Counted from the first letter of the stretch, positions 34,459-44,049 are shown. The stretch is 64,000 nt of DNA from Clostridia bacterium (GCA_017509065.1 JAFWQM010000217.1:62001-126000); one strand, 5' to 3'. Notes: generated by a model not told the origin, from the letters alone. Translations and numbers: made by a program.

Positions 34459-36174
34459 ATGAAGAAGTTCCTGGCGGCCCTGTTGGCTCTGGTACTGATT
34501 CTGTCCATGCTGCCCAATGCGCTGGCGGCGGACGAAACCATTACCCTGACCGTGTTCCGCGGCGATCCCGGCGATCAGCCCACCGCGGACAACAAAATCT
34601 ACAAGCTGATCGAAGAAAAGTTCGGCGTGAAATTCGAGTTTGAATTCCTGGCCGGCAACCTGGATGAAACCCTGGGCCTGAAGATTTTTGGTCAGGATTA
34701 TCCGGATCTGTTCGACGGCGGCAACAGCGCTGACCTCATCATCGACGGCGGCGCCCTGATCAACCTGCTGGACTATGTGTCCCCCGAAAAGACCCCCCGC
34801 CTCTGGGCCCACATTGAGCCCCAGAAAGCCCGCCTGATCGAAAAGGACGAAGACGGCAACGACGTGCTGTACATTATCCCCAACTACGGCCTGGCGGACG
34901 GCGACCAGATCGCCCTGAGCGTGGGCGGCCCCGCTTTCTTCATCCAGAAGCAGGTTCTGGCCTGGGCCGGCTATCCCACCATCAAGACCCTGAACGAATA
35001 CTTCGACGTGATCGAAAAGTTCCTGGCTGCCAACCCCACCAACGCGGACGGCACTCCCTATATCGGCTTTGACATCCTGTGCGAAGACTGGCGTCATTTC
35101 TGCCTCATCAACCCCGTGCAGCACCTGATGGGCCGCCCGAACGACGGTGAAGTGTACATCTGTGTGACCGACCAGAACTACGCCGTGACCGGCAACGATC
35201 CTTCCATCCCCTACAAGACCGAGACCTTCATCGACAAGCCCTACGCAAAAGCTTATTATCAGAAGCTGAATGAAGAATTCCACAAGGGCCTCATCAGCCG
35301 CGACACCTTCCCCATGACCTATGACCAGTACATCGCCCAGCTGTCTCAGGGCATCGTTCTGGGCATGTTCGACCAGGCCTGGGACTTCGGCACCGCCACC
35401 TCCGCTCTGCTGGACGCCAAGATGTTTGAAAACACCTATGTGGCCCTCGGCCTTGTGTACGATTCTGAAACCGTGGGCGGCGTTGAAATCGACGAACACT
35501 ATCTGAACGGCTCCCTGCCCAATGTACGCCGCGGCTTCGGTATCTCCGTGAACTGCCAGTGCCCGGAACGCATCGTGGCCATGTGGGAAGAAATGCTGTC
35601 CGACGAATGGCAGCTGATCTTCAACTGGGGCATTGAAGGCGAAGATTACTACATCGAGAACGGCCGCCTGATGATGACTCAGGAACAGTATGACAACACC
35701 CAGAACGCCACCTGGAAGCTGGCCAACAAGGCTGAAGCGTTCTTCCAGAGCAGCCCCAAGAAACAGGGCTGGATCCTGAACGACATCCAGGTGGGCGACA
35801 ATGTCGTCAAAGCCGGCAACTGCTGGGAGCCCGGCAACCAGAACGAAATCGTCTTCGGCATGATGAACGACTATGACAAGGAATTCCTGAGCGCTTACGG
35901 CTTCTCCAAGTTCGCCGATTTCGTGAACCCGCCCATCGAGCTGGCTCCCTACGGCGAAGCCTGGCAGATCAACTATGACCCCGTAGACACCGAACACACC
36001 GACTTCCTCAAGATCCAGGATCAGCGCCTGCCCGAACTGATCATGTGCGATCCTGCCGAATTCGACGCCAAGTGGGATGCCTTCGTGGCGGAAATCACCC
36101 CCAGCGCTACCGCCTTCGCTGAATTCATGCAGCAGGCCGTGCTGGACGAAGTGGCCAAGGTTCTCGGCAAGTAA
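34459..36174 (+). CDS. Extracellular solute-binding protein, LplA-type (family 1)
   Basis: 571 aa. Signal peptide 1-24 (MLPNALAADE) with no lipobox cysteine. The mature protein begins ETITLTVFRGDPGDQPTADNKIYKLIEEKFGV, the LplA-type opening of large oligosaccharide-binding proteins. AAGGAGG lies 8 nt before the ATG. Forms an importer with the two permeases downstream; a hairpin terminator between it and the first permease should raise its level over the permeases. Substrate probably an oligosaccharide, unidentified. The ATPase is not encoded here and is probably a shared MsmX/UgpC-type protein. Confidence 0.92.
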   Translation: MKKFLAALLALVLILSMLPNALAADETITLTVFRGDPGDQPTADNKIYKLIEEKFGVKFEFEFLAGNLDETLGLKIFGQDYPDLFDGGNSADLIIDGGALINLLDYVSPEKTPRLWAHIEPQKARLIEKDEDGNDVLYIIPNYGLADGDQIALSVGGPAFFIQKQVLAWAGYPTIKTLNEYFDVIEKFLAANPTNADGTPYIGFDILCEDWRHFCLINPVQHLMGRPNDGEVYICVTDQNYAVTGNDPSIPYKTETFIDKPYAKAYYQKLNEEFHKGLISRDTFPMTYDQYIAQLSQGIVLGMFDQAWDFGTATSALLDAKMFENTYVALGLVYDSETVGGVEIDEHYLNGSLPNVRRGFGISVNCQCPERIVAMWEEMLSDEWQLIFNWGIEGEDYYIENGRLMMTQEQYDNTQNATWKLANKAEAFFQSSPKKQGWILNDIQVGDNVVKAGNCWEPGNQNEIVFGMMNDYDKEFLSAYGFSKFADFVNPPIELAPYGEAWQINYDPVDTEHTDFLKIQDQRLPELIMCDPAEFDAKWDAFVAEITPSATAFAEFMQQAVLDEVAKVLGK

Positions 36175-36188
36175 TTTCCTGATTGCCA

Positions 36189-36226
36189 GCCAGGGGGAGA
36201 GAACAGATCTCTCCCCTTGGTTTTTT
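36189..36226 (+). terminator. Intra-operon Rho-independent terminator after the binding-protein gene
   Basis: CCAGGGGGAGAGA and TCTCTCCCCTTGG around a 5-nt loop, then TTTTTT. It allows partial read-through to the permeases. Confidence 0.9.
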
Positions 36227-36245
36227 CGGAAAGGGGTTTTTAACC

Positions 36246-37208
36246 ATGACCGGTATCCAGCGGAAAGCACAGTCGGCGCTGAATCCGACACCCAAACACG
36301 GCTTTTTCTATACGCTGGGAAAGCAGTGGCAGCTGGCGCTCATGTCGGTGCCTATGCTGCTGTACGTGCTTCTGTTCAATTACGCGCCTATGTGGGGATG
36401 GGCCAACGCCTTCCTGGATTACACCAATAAAAAAAATATCGCCAAGGGCATCACGCCGTACATCGGGTGGGCCAATTTTAAATGGCTGTTCAGCCGCCCG
36501 GACTTTTTCCAGGCGATCCGCAACACCCTGGCCATGAGCGTCATCAATCTGGTGTTTGGTACGTTCTCGGCCATTCTGCTGGCGGTGCTGCTGAATGAAG
36601 TGCGCAACACCAAATTCAAGCGTACCGTGCAGACCGTGACTTATCTGCCTCACTTCCTGTCCATGGTTATCGTGGTCAGCATGGCGCAGAATATCTTTGT
36701 CAGCAACGGCCCCGTGAACCAGCTGCTGCTCAGCGTAGGCCTGATCAAGGAACCCGTGTTCTGGCTGGGCGAAGGAAAATATTTCTGGTGGCTGGTGGGC
36801 GTCATCAATGTTTGGAAAGAAGTGGGCTGGGGCACCATCATTTATATTTCCGCCATGACGGCGATCGACCCCTGCCTGTATGAAGCCGCCTCCATCGACG
36901 GCGCGGGGCGCTTACAGCGCATCCTGCATGTTACCCTCCCCGGGATCAAAGCGACCTTCGTGATCCTGCTGATCATGAACATCGGACACCTGCTGGAAGC
37001 CGGGTTTGAAATTCAGTACCTGCTCGGCAGCGGCCTTACGCGGGATTACTCCACCACGATCGACATTTTCGTGCTGGAGTACGGCACGGAGAAGCTCAAT
37101 ATCGGCGTTGCTACCGCCGCCGGTATGTTCAAGAGCGTGGTGGCCATTATTCTCCTGGTCGGGGCCAATCTGGTGGCCAAGCGACTGGGCGAAGACACAT
37201 TGATCTAA
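36246..37208 (+). CDS. Sugar ABC transporter permease, LplB-type
   Basis: 320 aa with six membrane segments. It begins with a polar N-terminus, then FFYTLGKQWQLALMSVPMLLYVLLFNYAPMWG, typical of LplB. The ATPase-docking EAA loop reads EAASIDGAGRLQRILHVTLPGI. Start at 36246 follows GGAAAGGGG. Pairs with the next permease and the preceding binding protein. Confidence 0.94.
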   Translation: MTGIQRKAQSALNPTPKHGFFYTLGKQWQLALMSVPMLLYVLLFNYAPMWGWANAFLDYTNKKNIAKGITPYIGWANFKWLFSRPDFFQAIRNTLAMSVINLVFGTFSAILLAVLLNEVRNTKFKRTVQTVTYLPHFLSMVIVVSMAQNIFVSNGPVNQLLLSVGLIKEPVFWLGEGKYFWWLVGVINVWKEVGWGTIIYISAMTAIDPCLYEAASIDGAGRLQRILHVTLPGIKATFVILLIMNIGHLLEAGFEIQYLLGSGLTRDYSTTIDIFVLEYGTEKLNIGVATAAGMFKSVVAIILLVGANLVAKRLGEDTLI

Positions 37209-37220
37209 GGAGGGAGAGCA

Positions 37221-38141
37221 ATGTCTGTTTCAGCAATCCAGAATAAACGTAAAAGAGGAAAGCGTCAGGATATTGTGTTTCCCATCGTCAATACCATCGT
37301 GCTGACCCTGCTGATGTTTGTGACGCTGTATCCTGTTATCAATACGGTTGCTTATTCTTTCAATGAGGGCACAGACGCTGTCCGCGGCGGCATCGGCCTG
37401 TGGCCCCGCGTGTTCAGCATGAAGAGCTACGAGGCCATCATGGCCGATAACTCCGTGTACCAGGCGGCGTGGATCTCCGCGTCCAAAACGGTTATCATCA
37501 CCCTGCTCAACCTATTCTGGACGGGGATGCTGTCCTTTGCCCTGTCCCGGAAGGAATACGTGCTGCGCCGGTTCATCACCATCGTGATGGTGCTGACCAT
37601 GTACGTCAACGCCGGCCTGATCCCCAATTATCTGCTGATTTCCAAAACCCTGGGGCTGGCCAAGAGCTACTGGGTCTATATCATCCCCACCATGTTCTCC
37701 TGCTTCAACATGATCGTGATCCGCACGTATATCGCCGGTCTGCCGGATGCCTTGGTGGAATCCGCCCGCATCGACGGCGCGGGAGATATCCGGGTGTACT
37801 GGCAGATCATCTTCCCCCTGTGCACGCCAGTGCTGGCGACGGTGGCCCTGTTCGTGGCCGTGGGCAGCTGGAACAGCTGGTTCGATACCCATCTGTACTG
37901 CGCGGGGCAGAAGTATCTCCATTCCCTGCAATACCTGCTGAAAATGAAGCTGGCCACCACCCAGGCCAGCGCCAACGCGGCCAAGACCGCCACGGACGCC
38001 CTGAAATCCAACACCCTGACCACGCCGGTCACCATCCGCTGCGCCATCACCGTCATCTCCACGGTGCCCATCCTGGTGGTGTATCCCTTCCTGCAAAAGT
38101 ATTTCGTCACCGGCATGGCGCTGGGCAGCGTGAAGGGATGA
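37221..38141 (+). CDS. Sugar ABC transporter permease, LplC-type
   Basis: 306 aa, six membrane segments. Starts with basic RKRGKRQDIVFPIVNTIVLTLLMFVTLYPVINTVAYSF, the LplC/YtcP pattern, and has the EAA loop ESARIDGAGDIRVYWQIIFPL. It ends PFLQKYFVTGMALGSVKG, as in this family. AAGGAGG lies before the ATG. Third gene of the importer. Confidence 0.94.
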   Translation: MSVSAIQNKRKRGKRQDIVFPIVNTIVLTLLMFVTLYPVINTVAYSFNEGTDAVRGGIGLWPRVFSMKSYEAIMADNSVYQAAWISASKTVIITLLNLFWTGMLSFALSRKEYVLRRFITIVMVLTMYVNAGLIPNYLLISKTLGLAKSYWVYIIPTMFSCFNMIVIRTYIAGLPDALVESARIDGAGDIRVYWQIIFPLCTPVLATVALFVAVGSWNSWFDTHLYCAGQKYLHSLQYLLKMKLATTQASANAAKTATDALKSNTLTTPVTIRCAITVISTVPILVVYPFLQKYFVTGMALGSVKG

Positions 38142-38181
38142 TCCATGGACGTAAGCCAAACGAGAGGGGGAAGGATGCCGC

Positions 38182-39114
38182 ATGATGTCTGAAATGCCAA
38201 AGCATACGGAAGAAGCAAGAAGCAGGTTTCCCGATGGATTCCGCATTCTGCAGGGACGGCAGGAATACATCACCTACCTGGAGCATTCTTCCATCCGCGT
38301 CTGGCAGTCCGACGTCTCCACCCACTATGACAACCACTGCCATTCCGCCGTTGAGATCATCATGCCCAACCGGGGCGTGGCGGTGTACCAGGTGCAGGAC
38401 GAGGTGTTCCGGGTGCTGCCGGGGGAGATCCTGATTCTCCCCTCCGGATGTATGCATTCCCTCACCGAGCCGCCTGAAACCCAGCGCTACCTGCTGCTGT
38501 TCGAGCCGAACCCGCTTCTGAACCTGCGAGACATTCCAAGCGTCAGCGCCATGATGCAGCAGCCGGTCTATCTAAGGGCGGAAAGCGAACTGGTGAGTGA
38601 GGCAAGGAAGCTGCTGGAAAAGGTGGTGGAATGCTATTTCCGGAAGGAACCGCTCTGGAACACGGAGTGCTACTCCTACCTGATGCAGATGTACGCCCTG
38701 CTGGGCCGCCATTATCTGGAATCCGCGGGGCCTCAGCATCCCTCTCAGCACAGCATCGACCCCGCGATCATGAACAGCGCCATCACTTACATCAACGAGC
38801 ATTACATGGACGAAATGTCCCTGGAGGACGCCGCCCTGTTCGCGGGCTTTTCCAAGTATTATTTCTCCCGGATGTTCAAGCAGTTTTCCGGCATCTCTTT
38901 TTCGGAGTATCTGACAAGAAAGCGCCTGAACGTTGCGGTGGACCTGCTGGTGCGCACAGACCAGTCTATCCGCGAAATTGCTCAGTCCTCGGGCTTTGGC
39001 AGCATGGCCACCTTTAACCGCATTTTTCGGGAGCATAAGAACTGTACCCCGTCCCAATACCGCGCAATTTACAGCATGGCGCTCAGCCCCCAGACCGATA
39101 AACCCATTTTCTGA
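38182..39114 (+). CDS. AraC-family regulator with cupin sensor domain
   Basis: 310 aa. N-terminal cupin-like domain (about 30-150: HYDNHCHSAVEIIMPNRGVAVYQVQDE and LPGEILILPSGCMHSLTEP) for ligand sensing, and C-terminal two-HTH AraC domain (about 200-300) with SLEDAALFAGFSKYYFSRMFKQFSGISF and SIREIAQSSGFGSMATFNRIFREHKNCTPSQYR. Directly follows the permease and ends at a terminator, so it most likely controls this sugar importer. AGGGGGAAGG precedes the ATG. Confidence 0.93.
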   Translation: MMSEMPKHTEEARSRFPDGFRILQGRQEYITYLEHSSIRVWQSDVSTHYDNHCHSAVEIIMPNRGVAVYQVQDEVFRVLPGEILILPSGCMHSLTEPPETQRYLLLFEPNPLLNLRDIPSVSAMMQQPVYLRAESELVSEARKLLEKVVECYFRKEPLWNTECYSYLMQMYALLGRHYLESAGPQHPSQHSIDPAIMNSAITYINEHYMDEMSLEDAALFAGFSKYYFSRMFKQFSGISFSEYLTRKRLNVAVDLLVRTDQSIREIAQSSGFGSMATFNRIFREHKNCTPSQYRAIYSMALSPQTDKPIF

Positions 39115-39134
39115 TTTTTTTCCTCCCTCCTCCA

Positions 39135-39165
39135 CCCCCGGAAGCAAAACGCTTTCGGGGGATTT
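39135..39165 (+). terminator. Rho-independent terminator after the AraC gene
   Basis: CCCCCGGAAGC and GCTTTCGGGGG around a short loop, then ATTTTG. Separates the two sugar ABC operons. Confidence 0.85.
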
Positions 39166-39210
39166 TGCTGTGGACTGTGGATTTTTCGGAAAAGTGAAAG
39201 CCTGAAAATA

Positions 39211-39238
39211 TTGACGGGAAGAAAAAATCTGATATAAT
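39211..39238 (+). promoter_or_regulatory. Strong predicted promoter of the ribose-type ABC operon
   Basis: TTGACG, 16 nt, TATAAT; leader about 100 nt before the ATG at 39348. Confidence 0.85.
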
Positions 39239-39347
39239 ATGTACAAAAGGGGAAAGGAAACAGATGAAGCGGTGCGCCTGCCGCCGTCATTTTTGCGTTC
39301 TTTTCCCAAACAGGAACACTTTAACAAAACAAGGAGGAACCATCGTA

Positions 39348-40466
39348 ATGAAGAAATTCGTAGCGCTGCTGCTGGCGCTGGTCATGGTGCTCAGCCTGGT
39401 TACCACCGTACACGCCGAAAAGAAAATCAAGATCGGTATCTCCATCTGGAGCTCCACCGACACCCTGGGCAGCGAGTGCAAGCGCATTATCGACGCAGCT
39501 GCCAAAGCCCTGGGCGTTGAAACCCAGTGGGTCGACCAGGCCCACATTTCCGAGCAGGTGACCGCCTCCGCCGAAACCCTGTGTATGGCGGACTGCGACG
39601 GCATCATCATCTGCAACTCCGCTTCCGCTGAAATGGGCAGCGTGATCAAGACCTGCGAAGAGAACGAAGTCTATGTGGCCCAGTTCTTCCGCGTGATCAA
39701 CCAGGAAGCCAACCCCGACGAATACGCTCAGGCCTGCGCTTCCCCCTATTATGTGGGCGCTGTTCATGAATCCGAATTTGACAACGGCAAGAACCTGGTG
39801 ACCATTCTGGGCGAAAAGGGCTGCCGCAAGATCGGCCTCGAAGGCTGGGAGCCCGGCGACGCCACCTTCCTGGGCCGCTGGGAAGGCTACAAGGCCGGCG
39901 TGGAAGCCTGGAACGAAGCGCATCCCGACGACCAGCTCACCCTGCTTGATCCGCAGTATGGCCGCACCACCACCGACACCGGCCGCGCCACCGCGGAAGC
40001 TATCCTGGACGCCAATCCTGACATCGACGCCCTGATCGTGGCCGGCGGCGGCGGCGACACCCTGCTGGGCGCGATCGCCGGTATCGAAGCCCGCGGCCTC
40101 ACCGGCAAGATCGCCGTTGTGTCCACCGACTTCCTGCCTGACCTGGACGTGAAACTGCAGACCGGCGCCATGGCCGCTGAATCCGGCGGTCACTATGCCG
40201 ATCCTTTCTTCGCCTTCCTGATGGTCTACAATGCCATCCTGGGCAACTATCCCGTTGCCACCGACGGTTTCTATGATATGGTGTTCCCCTACATGTTCGT
40301 TGCTTCTCCCGAAGACTATGCCAACTACGCCGAATACTTCACCGGCGCTGAACTGCCCTACTACGAGGACGAGATCGCGAATCTGGCCAGCCTGAGCTAC
40401 GACGACCTGGCCGCCGCCTGCGCCGCCCTGTCCGTTGAAGACGTAGTGGCCCGTCACGCCAAGTAA
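39348..40466 (+). CDS. Sugar-binding protein, ribose/LacI-like type
   Basis: 372 aa. Signal peptide 1-23 (TTVHAEKK) without a lipobox. Periplasmic-binding type I fold: KIKIGISIWSSTDTLGSECKR, CDGIIICNSAS, the hinge GEKGCRKIGLEG, and DALIVAGGGGDTLLGAIAGIEARGL. Start at 39348 follows AAGGAGGAACC; the longer frame upstream has no such site. Partner of the two RbsC-like permeases and the RbsA-like ATPase. Sugar unknown. A terminator-like hairpin follows it, as in the first operon. Confidence 0.92.
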   Translation: MKKFVALLLALVMVLSLVTTVHAEKKIKIGISIWSSTDTLGSECKRIIDAAAKALGVETQWVDQAHISEQVTASAETLCMADCDGIIICNSASAEMGSVIKTCEENEVYVAQFFRVINQEANPDEYAQACASPYYVGAVHESEFDNGKNLVTILGEKGCRKIGLEGWEPGDATFLGRWEGYKAGVEAWNEAHPDDQLTLLDPQYGRTTTDTGRATAEAILDANPDIDALIVAGGGGDTLLGAIAGIEARGLTGKIAVVSTDFLPDLDVKLQTGAMAAESGGHYADPFFAFLMVYNAILGNYPVATDGFYDMVFPYMFVASPEDYANYAEYFTGAELPYYEDEIANLASLSYDDLAAACAALSVEDVVARHAK

Positions 40467-40477
40467 TCAATCATTCC

Positions 40478-40540
40478 CTCTTCCCGGGGGAGCGGGCAGC
40501 CGCCAGGCGCGGCGGAGCCCCTCTCCCGGGGTTTTATTAA
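40478..40540 (+). terminator. Large hairpin after the binding-protein gene, probable attenuating terminator
   Basis: CTCTTCCCGGGGGAG-like left arm pairs with CTCTCCCGGGG; an inner GCCGCC/GGCGGC part extends the stem. GTTTTATT follows on the + strand. Confidence 0.7.
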
Positions 40541-40586
40541 GGCACGCTGCGTCCCGCAGGAAGCCGGAAGAATAGGAAGCGAATCT

Positions 40587-41537
40587 ATGTCCAGTACCCT
40601 GGAAAAGCTCAAAAGCAGCAGATACTACGGCTATCTCCTTCTTGCGGTGATGCTGCTGTTTTTTTACGGCGTGTTCAAAATCCTGACGCCGGACAACTTT
40701 GGCTCTCCGGCCAATCTGTACGCCTACCTGCAATCCTCCATCATTTACTCCGTCGGCGGCTGCGGCCTGTACTTCATCGTGGTGATGGGCCTGTTCGACT
40801 TTGCCGTCGGCTCAAACATCGTGCTTTCCTCGATCGTGGGCGTGATCCTGTCCAAGCAATTCGGGTATGTCGGCTTCATCGTCGGCTGCCTGGGCTGCGG
40901 CACGCTGATCGGCGTGCTGATCGGGTTCCTGTATAACCAGCTGAACGTGCCTTCCATGATCGTCACCGTAGGCCTGATGCTGATTTTTGAAAGTGTGGCC
41001 GTTTTCGTGGCAAGCGGCAGCAAACAGACCCTGGATGAAAACCTGCGTTTTTTCAGCGGAGCGCCGGGCAATATCATCCTGGCGGCTTTGGCGTTTGTGC
41101 TGATGTATTTCATCCTGAATTATACGAAAATCGGCACGTACTGCAACGCCATCGGCAGCAATGAGTTCACGGCGAAAAACATGGGCATCGACGTGAAAAA
41201 GTACAAATGGCTGGGCTTTATCCTGCTGCATTTTTTCGTGGGCATCATGGCCATCCTGTCCGTTTCCTACGGCACCACCATGACCGCGCTCACCGGTATG
41301 AGCACCATGAGCCGCAACTTCCAGCCCTTGATGGGCACCTTCTTTGGCGTGGCCTTCCGCAAATACGGCAAGCCCATCACCGCCATCATCGTGGGCGAGT
41401 TCATCATCGCCATCATCTTTAACGGATTTGTGGCGCTCGGCGCGCCGACCACGATCCAGAACGTGGTCACCGGCGCTGCGCTGCTGGCGATCGTAGCCCT
41501 GACCGCCCGTGGACGCAAGGGCAGCGTGGTGAAGTGA
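40587..41537 (+). CDS. Ribose-type ABC permease, first
   Basis: 316 aa, 8-10 membrane segments of the RbsC/BPD_transp_2 family: GLYFIVVMGLFDFAVGSNIVLSS corresponds to the family's (T)GGIDLSVGS region, here with F-D-F-A-V-G-S. Cytoplasmic loop YCNAIGSNEFTAKNMGIDVKKYK matches the ATPase-contact loop. Weak GGAAG site before the ATG. Forms a heteromeric channel with the second permease. Confidence 0.9.
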   Translation: MSSTLEKLKSSRYYGYLLLAVMLLFFYGVFKILTPDNFGSPANLYAYLQSSIIYSVGGCGLYFIVVMGLFDFAVGSNIVLSSIVGVILSKQFGYVGFIVGCLGCGTLIGVLIGFLYNQLNVPSMIVTVGLMLIFESVAVFVASGSKQTLDENLRFFSGAPGNIILAALAFVLMYFILNYTKIGTYCNAIGSNEFTAKNMGIDVKKYKWLGFILLHFFVGIMAILSVSYGTTMTALTGMSTMSRNFQPLMGTFFGVAFRKYGKPITAIIVGEFIIAIIFNGFVALGAPTTIQNVVTGAALLAIVALTARGRKGSVVK

Positions 41538-41547
41538 GGTGAGCGGC

Positions 41548-43050
41548 ATGGAAGAAAAGAAAACCTTATTGGTGGCCGAGCATATCGACAAGCGCTTCGG
41601 CATCACCCACGCTGTAAGCGACGTTTCGCTGACCATCGCCGCCGGAGAGATTCGGGGCCTGATCGGGGAGAACGGCTCGGGCAAGAGCACCTTCTCCCAA
41701 ATGCTCTGCGGCATTTATACCATCGGCGGCGGCACCTTTACGCTGGACGGGAAAGAACTGCATGTCCGAAATCAGGTGGAAGCCAACAACGAAGGCATTT
41801 CCATCATCGTGCAGGAAATGGGCACGCTGTCCGGCCTGACTGTTGCCGAAAATATTTTTCTGGGCCACGAGGAGCCCTTTATCAGCCACGGCATCAAGAA
41901 CACTCGGGCCATGAACAGGGAGGCTCAGCGGCTGCTGGATGAATACGGCTTCGGCCGCATCAAGGCCGGGGCGATGATCGACCAGTACAACTTTGAAGAC
42001 CGCAAGCTGATTGAAATCGTGAAGGGCACTTACATGAAGCCTAAGATCCTGGTCGTGGACGAAACGACCACCGCTCTATCCCAGAACGGACGCCTTGAGC
42101 TTTACAAGATCATGGACAATATCCGGGCGGACGGGCGCTCCGTCATCTTCATCAGCCATGACCTGGGCGAAGTGCTTGCCCATACCGACACCGTGTCCAT
42201 CCTCCGCGACGGCGAGTTTATCGACACTGTGCAATCAAAGGACGTGACCGAGGACGACCTAAAGCGCCTGATGGTGGGCCGCGAAATCGGCTCCGCCTAC
42301 TACCGCACGGACTACGGCACGCCTGTGAGCAAAGAAGTGGTGCTGACTGTCAAGGACGTGACCGTGCCCGGCCAGATTCAGGATGTAACTTTTGAATTGC
42401 ATAGGGGAGAGATCCTTGGCTTCGGTGGCCTCTCCGAGTGCGGGATGCATGAAGTGGGGAAGGCCATCTTCGGCGCTTCGTGGGACAGAAAAGGCACCGT
42501 GACCCTGGCTGACGGCACCGCCATCAACGATATCCCGACAGCGATTAAGCATTCCGTGGGCTACGCCTCCAAGGACAGGGACAACGAATCCATCATTCTG
42601 AACGAATCCATCCGCAATAACGTGGTGCTGCCCTCCATCGACGACCTGGCAAACCACCACCTGCTCAACGGGTTCAAGCTGACGAAGTTCGCCAAAAAGC
42701 ACGCGGACGACATGCAGACCAAGATGCAGTCCGTGCGGCAGTTCGTGTCCGACCTGTCCGGCGGCAACAAGCAGAAGGTGGTGCTGGCCCGGTGGCTCGG
42801 CAAGGGCAGTGACATTCTGGTGCTGGACTCCCCGACCCGCGGCATCGACGTGAAGGTGAAGCAAGCGATTTACGCCCTGATGGAAGAACTGAAACAGCAG
42901 GGTAAATCCATCATCATGATTTCAGAGGAAATCCCTGAATTGCTGGGTATGTCCGACCGCATTTTCGTGATGAAGGACGGCCGCATCAACGGTGAATTCA
43001 TGCGCGACCAGGCGCTCAGCGAAGAAGACCTCATCGCGAAAATGGTGTAA
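41548..43050 (+). CDS. Ribose-type ABC transporter ATPase with two nucleotide-binding domains
   Basis: 500 aa RbsA/MglA-like. Domain 1 has Walker A GENGSGKS and Walker B ILVVDETTTAL, but its signature motif is replaced (YNFEDRKLIEIVKG in place of LSIGDQQ...). Domain 2 has a degenerate Walker A (GFGGLSECGMHEVGKA), as normal in this family, and an intact LSGGNKQKVVLARWL with Walker B ILVLDSPTRGID. ATG at 41548 with GAGGTGA upstream is preferred over a GTG three codons earlier. Lies between the two permeases. Confidence 0.92.
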   Translation: MEEKKTLLVAEHIDKRFGITHAVSDVSLTIAAGEIRGLIGENGSGKSTFSQMLCGIYTIGGGTFTLDGKELHVRNQVEANNEGISIIVQEMGTLSGLTVAENIFLGHEEPFISHGIKNTRAMNREAQRLLDEYGFGRIKAGAMIDQYNFEDRKLIEIVKGTYMKPKILVVDETTTALSQNGRLELYKIMDNIRADGRSVIFISHDLGEVLAHTDTVSILRDGEFIDTVQSKDVTEDDLKRLMVGREIGSAYYRTDYGTPVSKEVVLTVKDVTVPGQIQDVTFELHRGEILGFGGLSECGMHEVGKAIFGASWDRKGTVTLADGTAINDIPTAIKHSVGYASKDRDNESIILNESIRNNVVLPSIDDLANHHLLNGFKLTKFAKKHADDMQTKMQSVRQFVSDLSGGNKQKVVLARWLGKGSDILVLDSPTRGIDVKVKQAIYALMEELKQQGKSIIMISEEIPELLGMSDRIFVMKDGRINGEFMRDQALSEEDLIAKMV

Positions 43051-43063
43051 GGAGGCGAAGCAT

Positions 43064-44035
43064 ATGGAAAAGACGAAAAAACAGGAAATCAGCCAGTCCA
43101 GGCTTCGCGCGTTCCTGACCGGCGATACCTTCAAAGCCCTGCTGCCCTTCATCGGCCTGGTGGTCATTGTGGTGGCCATGAACATATTGACGGAGGGCCG
43201 GATCCTCCAGCCGAAGCGCATCCGCTTGCTGCTTTCCCAGGTGTATTATCCTGCCATCGTGGCGACGGGCGTATTCTTCCTCATGACCCTGGGCTCCATT
43301 GACTTTACCGAGGGCTCCACGCTGGGCGTGGCCTCCATCGTGATCAGCGTGCTGTCCTTTTACAGCATCCCGCTGGCGATCATTGGCGGCATCCTGACCG
43401 GCGCGGCGATCGGCGCGTTCAACGGTTTCTTCCATGTGAAGTTCAAGCTGCCCAGCTTCATCGTGACCATCTGCACCATGTACCTGTTCCGTGGCGTGTG
43501 CGCGTATCTGACCACGGAAACCGCCGTGCCCGCGAGCGCCGCCATCAAGGCGTTGGACCAGGACTGGATCAAGATCACTGTGACGCTCGTGGTGCTGGCC
43601 GTTGCTTTCTTCCTGTTCCAGTTCACCCGGATTGGCAACGATGTGAAAGCTGTGGGTTCCGGCGAAACCGCCGCCCGATTCTCCGGCGTAAAGACCGATA
43701 AGGTGAAGTTCCTCGCCTTCGTGTCTGCCGGCGCGCTGACCGGCCTGGCCGCGTTCGTGAACGTCATCAAGGTCGGCTCCATCACCGCCACCGCGGGCAA
43801 CCAGCTGGAGACGCAGATTCTGATTTCTCTGGTACTGGGCGGCCTGCCCATCACCGGTGGCGCGAAGGTGCGCTTCTCCAACATCGTGGTCGGCACGCTC
43901 ATGTATACCGTGCTGAACAACGGGCTGGTCATGATGGGCTTCGATTCCGCGACACAGCAGCTGATCAAAGGCATCATCTTCCTGATCTTCGTGGCCCTGA
44001 CCATTGACCGCAAGGCGCTCAAGGTCATCAAATAA
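43064..44035 (+). CDS. Ribose-type ABC permease, second
   Basis: 323 aa, RbsC family. LMTLGSIDFTEGSTLGVASIV matches the family GGIDLSVGS region; FTRIGNDVKAVGSGETAARFSGVKTDKVKFLAF is the cytoplasmic coupling loop; the C-terminal ITGGAKVRFSNIVVGTLMYTVLNNGLVMMG is typical. Start at 43064 follows AAGGAGGCG. Two different permeases imply a heterodimeric channel. Last gene of the operon; a strong terminator follows. Confidence 0.92.
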   Translation: MEKTKKQEISQSRLRAFLTGDTFKALLPFIGLVVIVVAMNILTEGRILQPKRIRLLLSQVYYPAIVATGVFFLMTLGSIDFTEGSTLGVASIVISVLSFYSIPLAIIGGILTGAAIGAFNGFFHVKFKLPSFIVTICTMYLFRGVCAYLTTETAVPASAAIKALDQDWIKITVTLVVLAVAFFLFQFTRIGNDVKAVGSGETAARFSGVKTDKVKFLAFVSAGALTGLAAFVNVIKVGSITATAGNQLETQILISLVLGGLPITGGAKVRFSNIVVGTLMYTVLNNGLVMMGFDSATQQLIKGIIFLIFVALTIDRKALKVIK

Positions 44036-44049
44036 TTCTTCCGAAGAAG

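Noticed and set aside
34378..36291. Very long open frame (637 codons) antisense to the LplA-type binding protein
   Set aside because: It mirrors the codon bias of the real + strand gene, has no ribosome binding site and reads as low-complexity His/Val/Gly/Gln protein.
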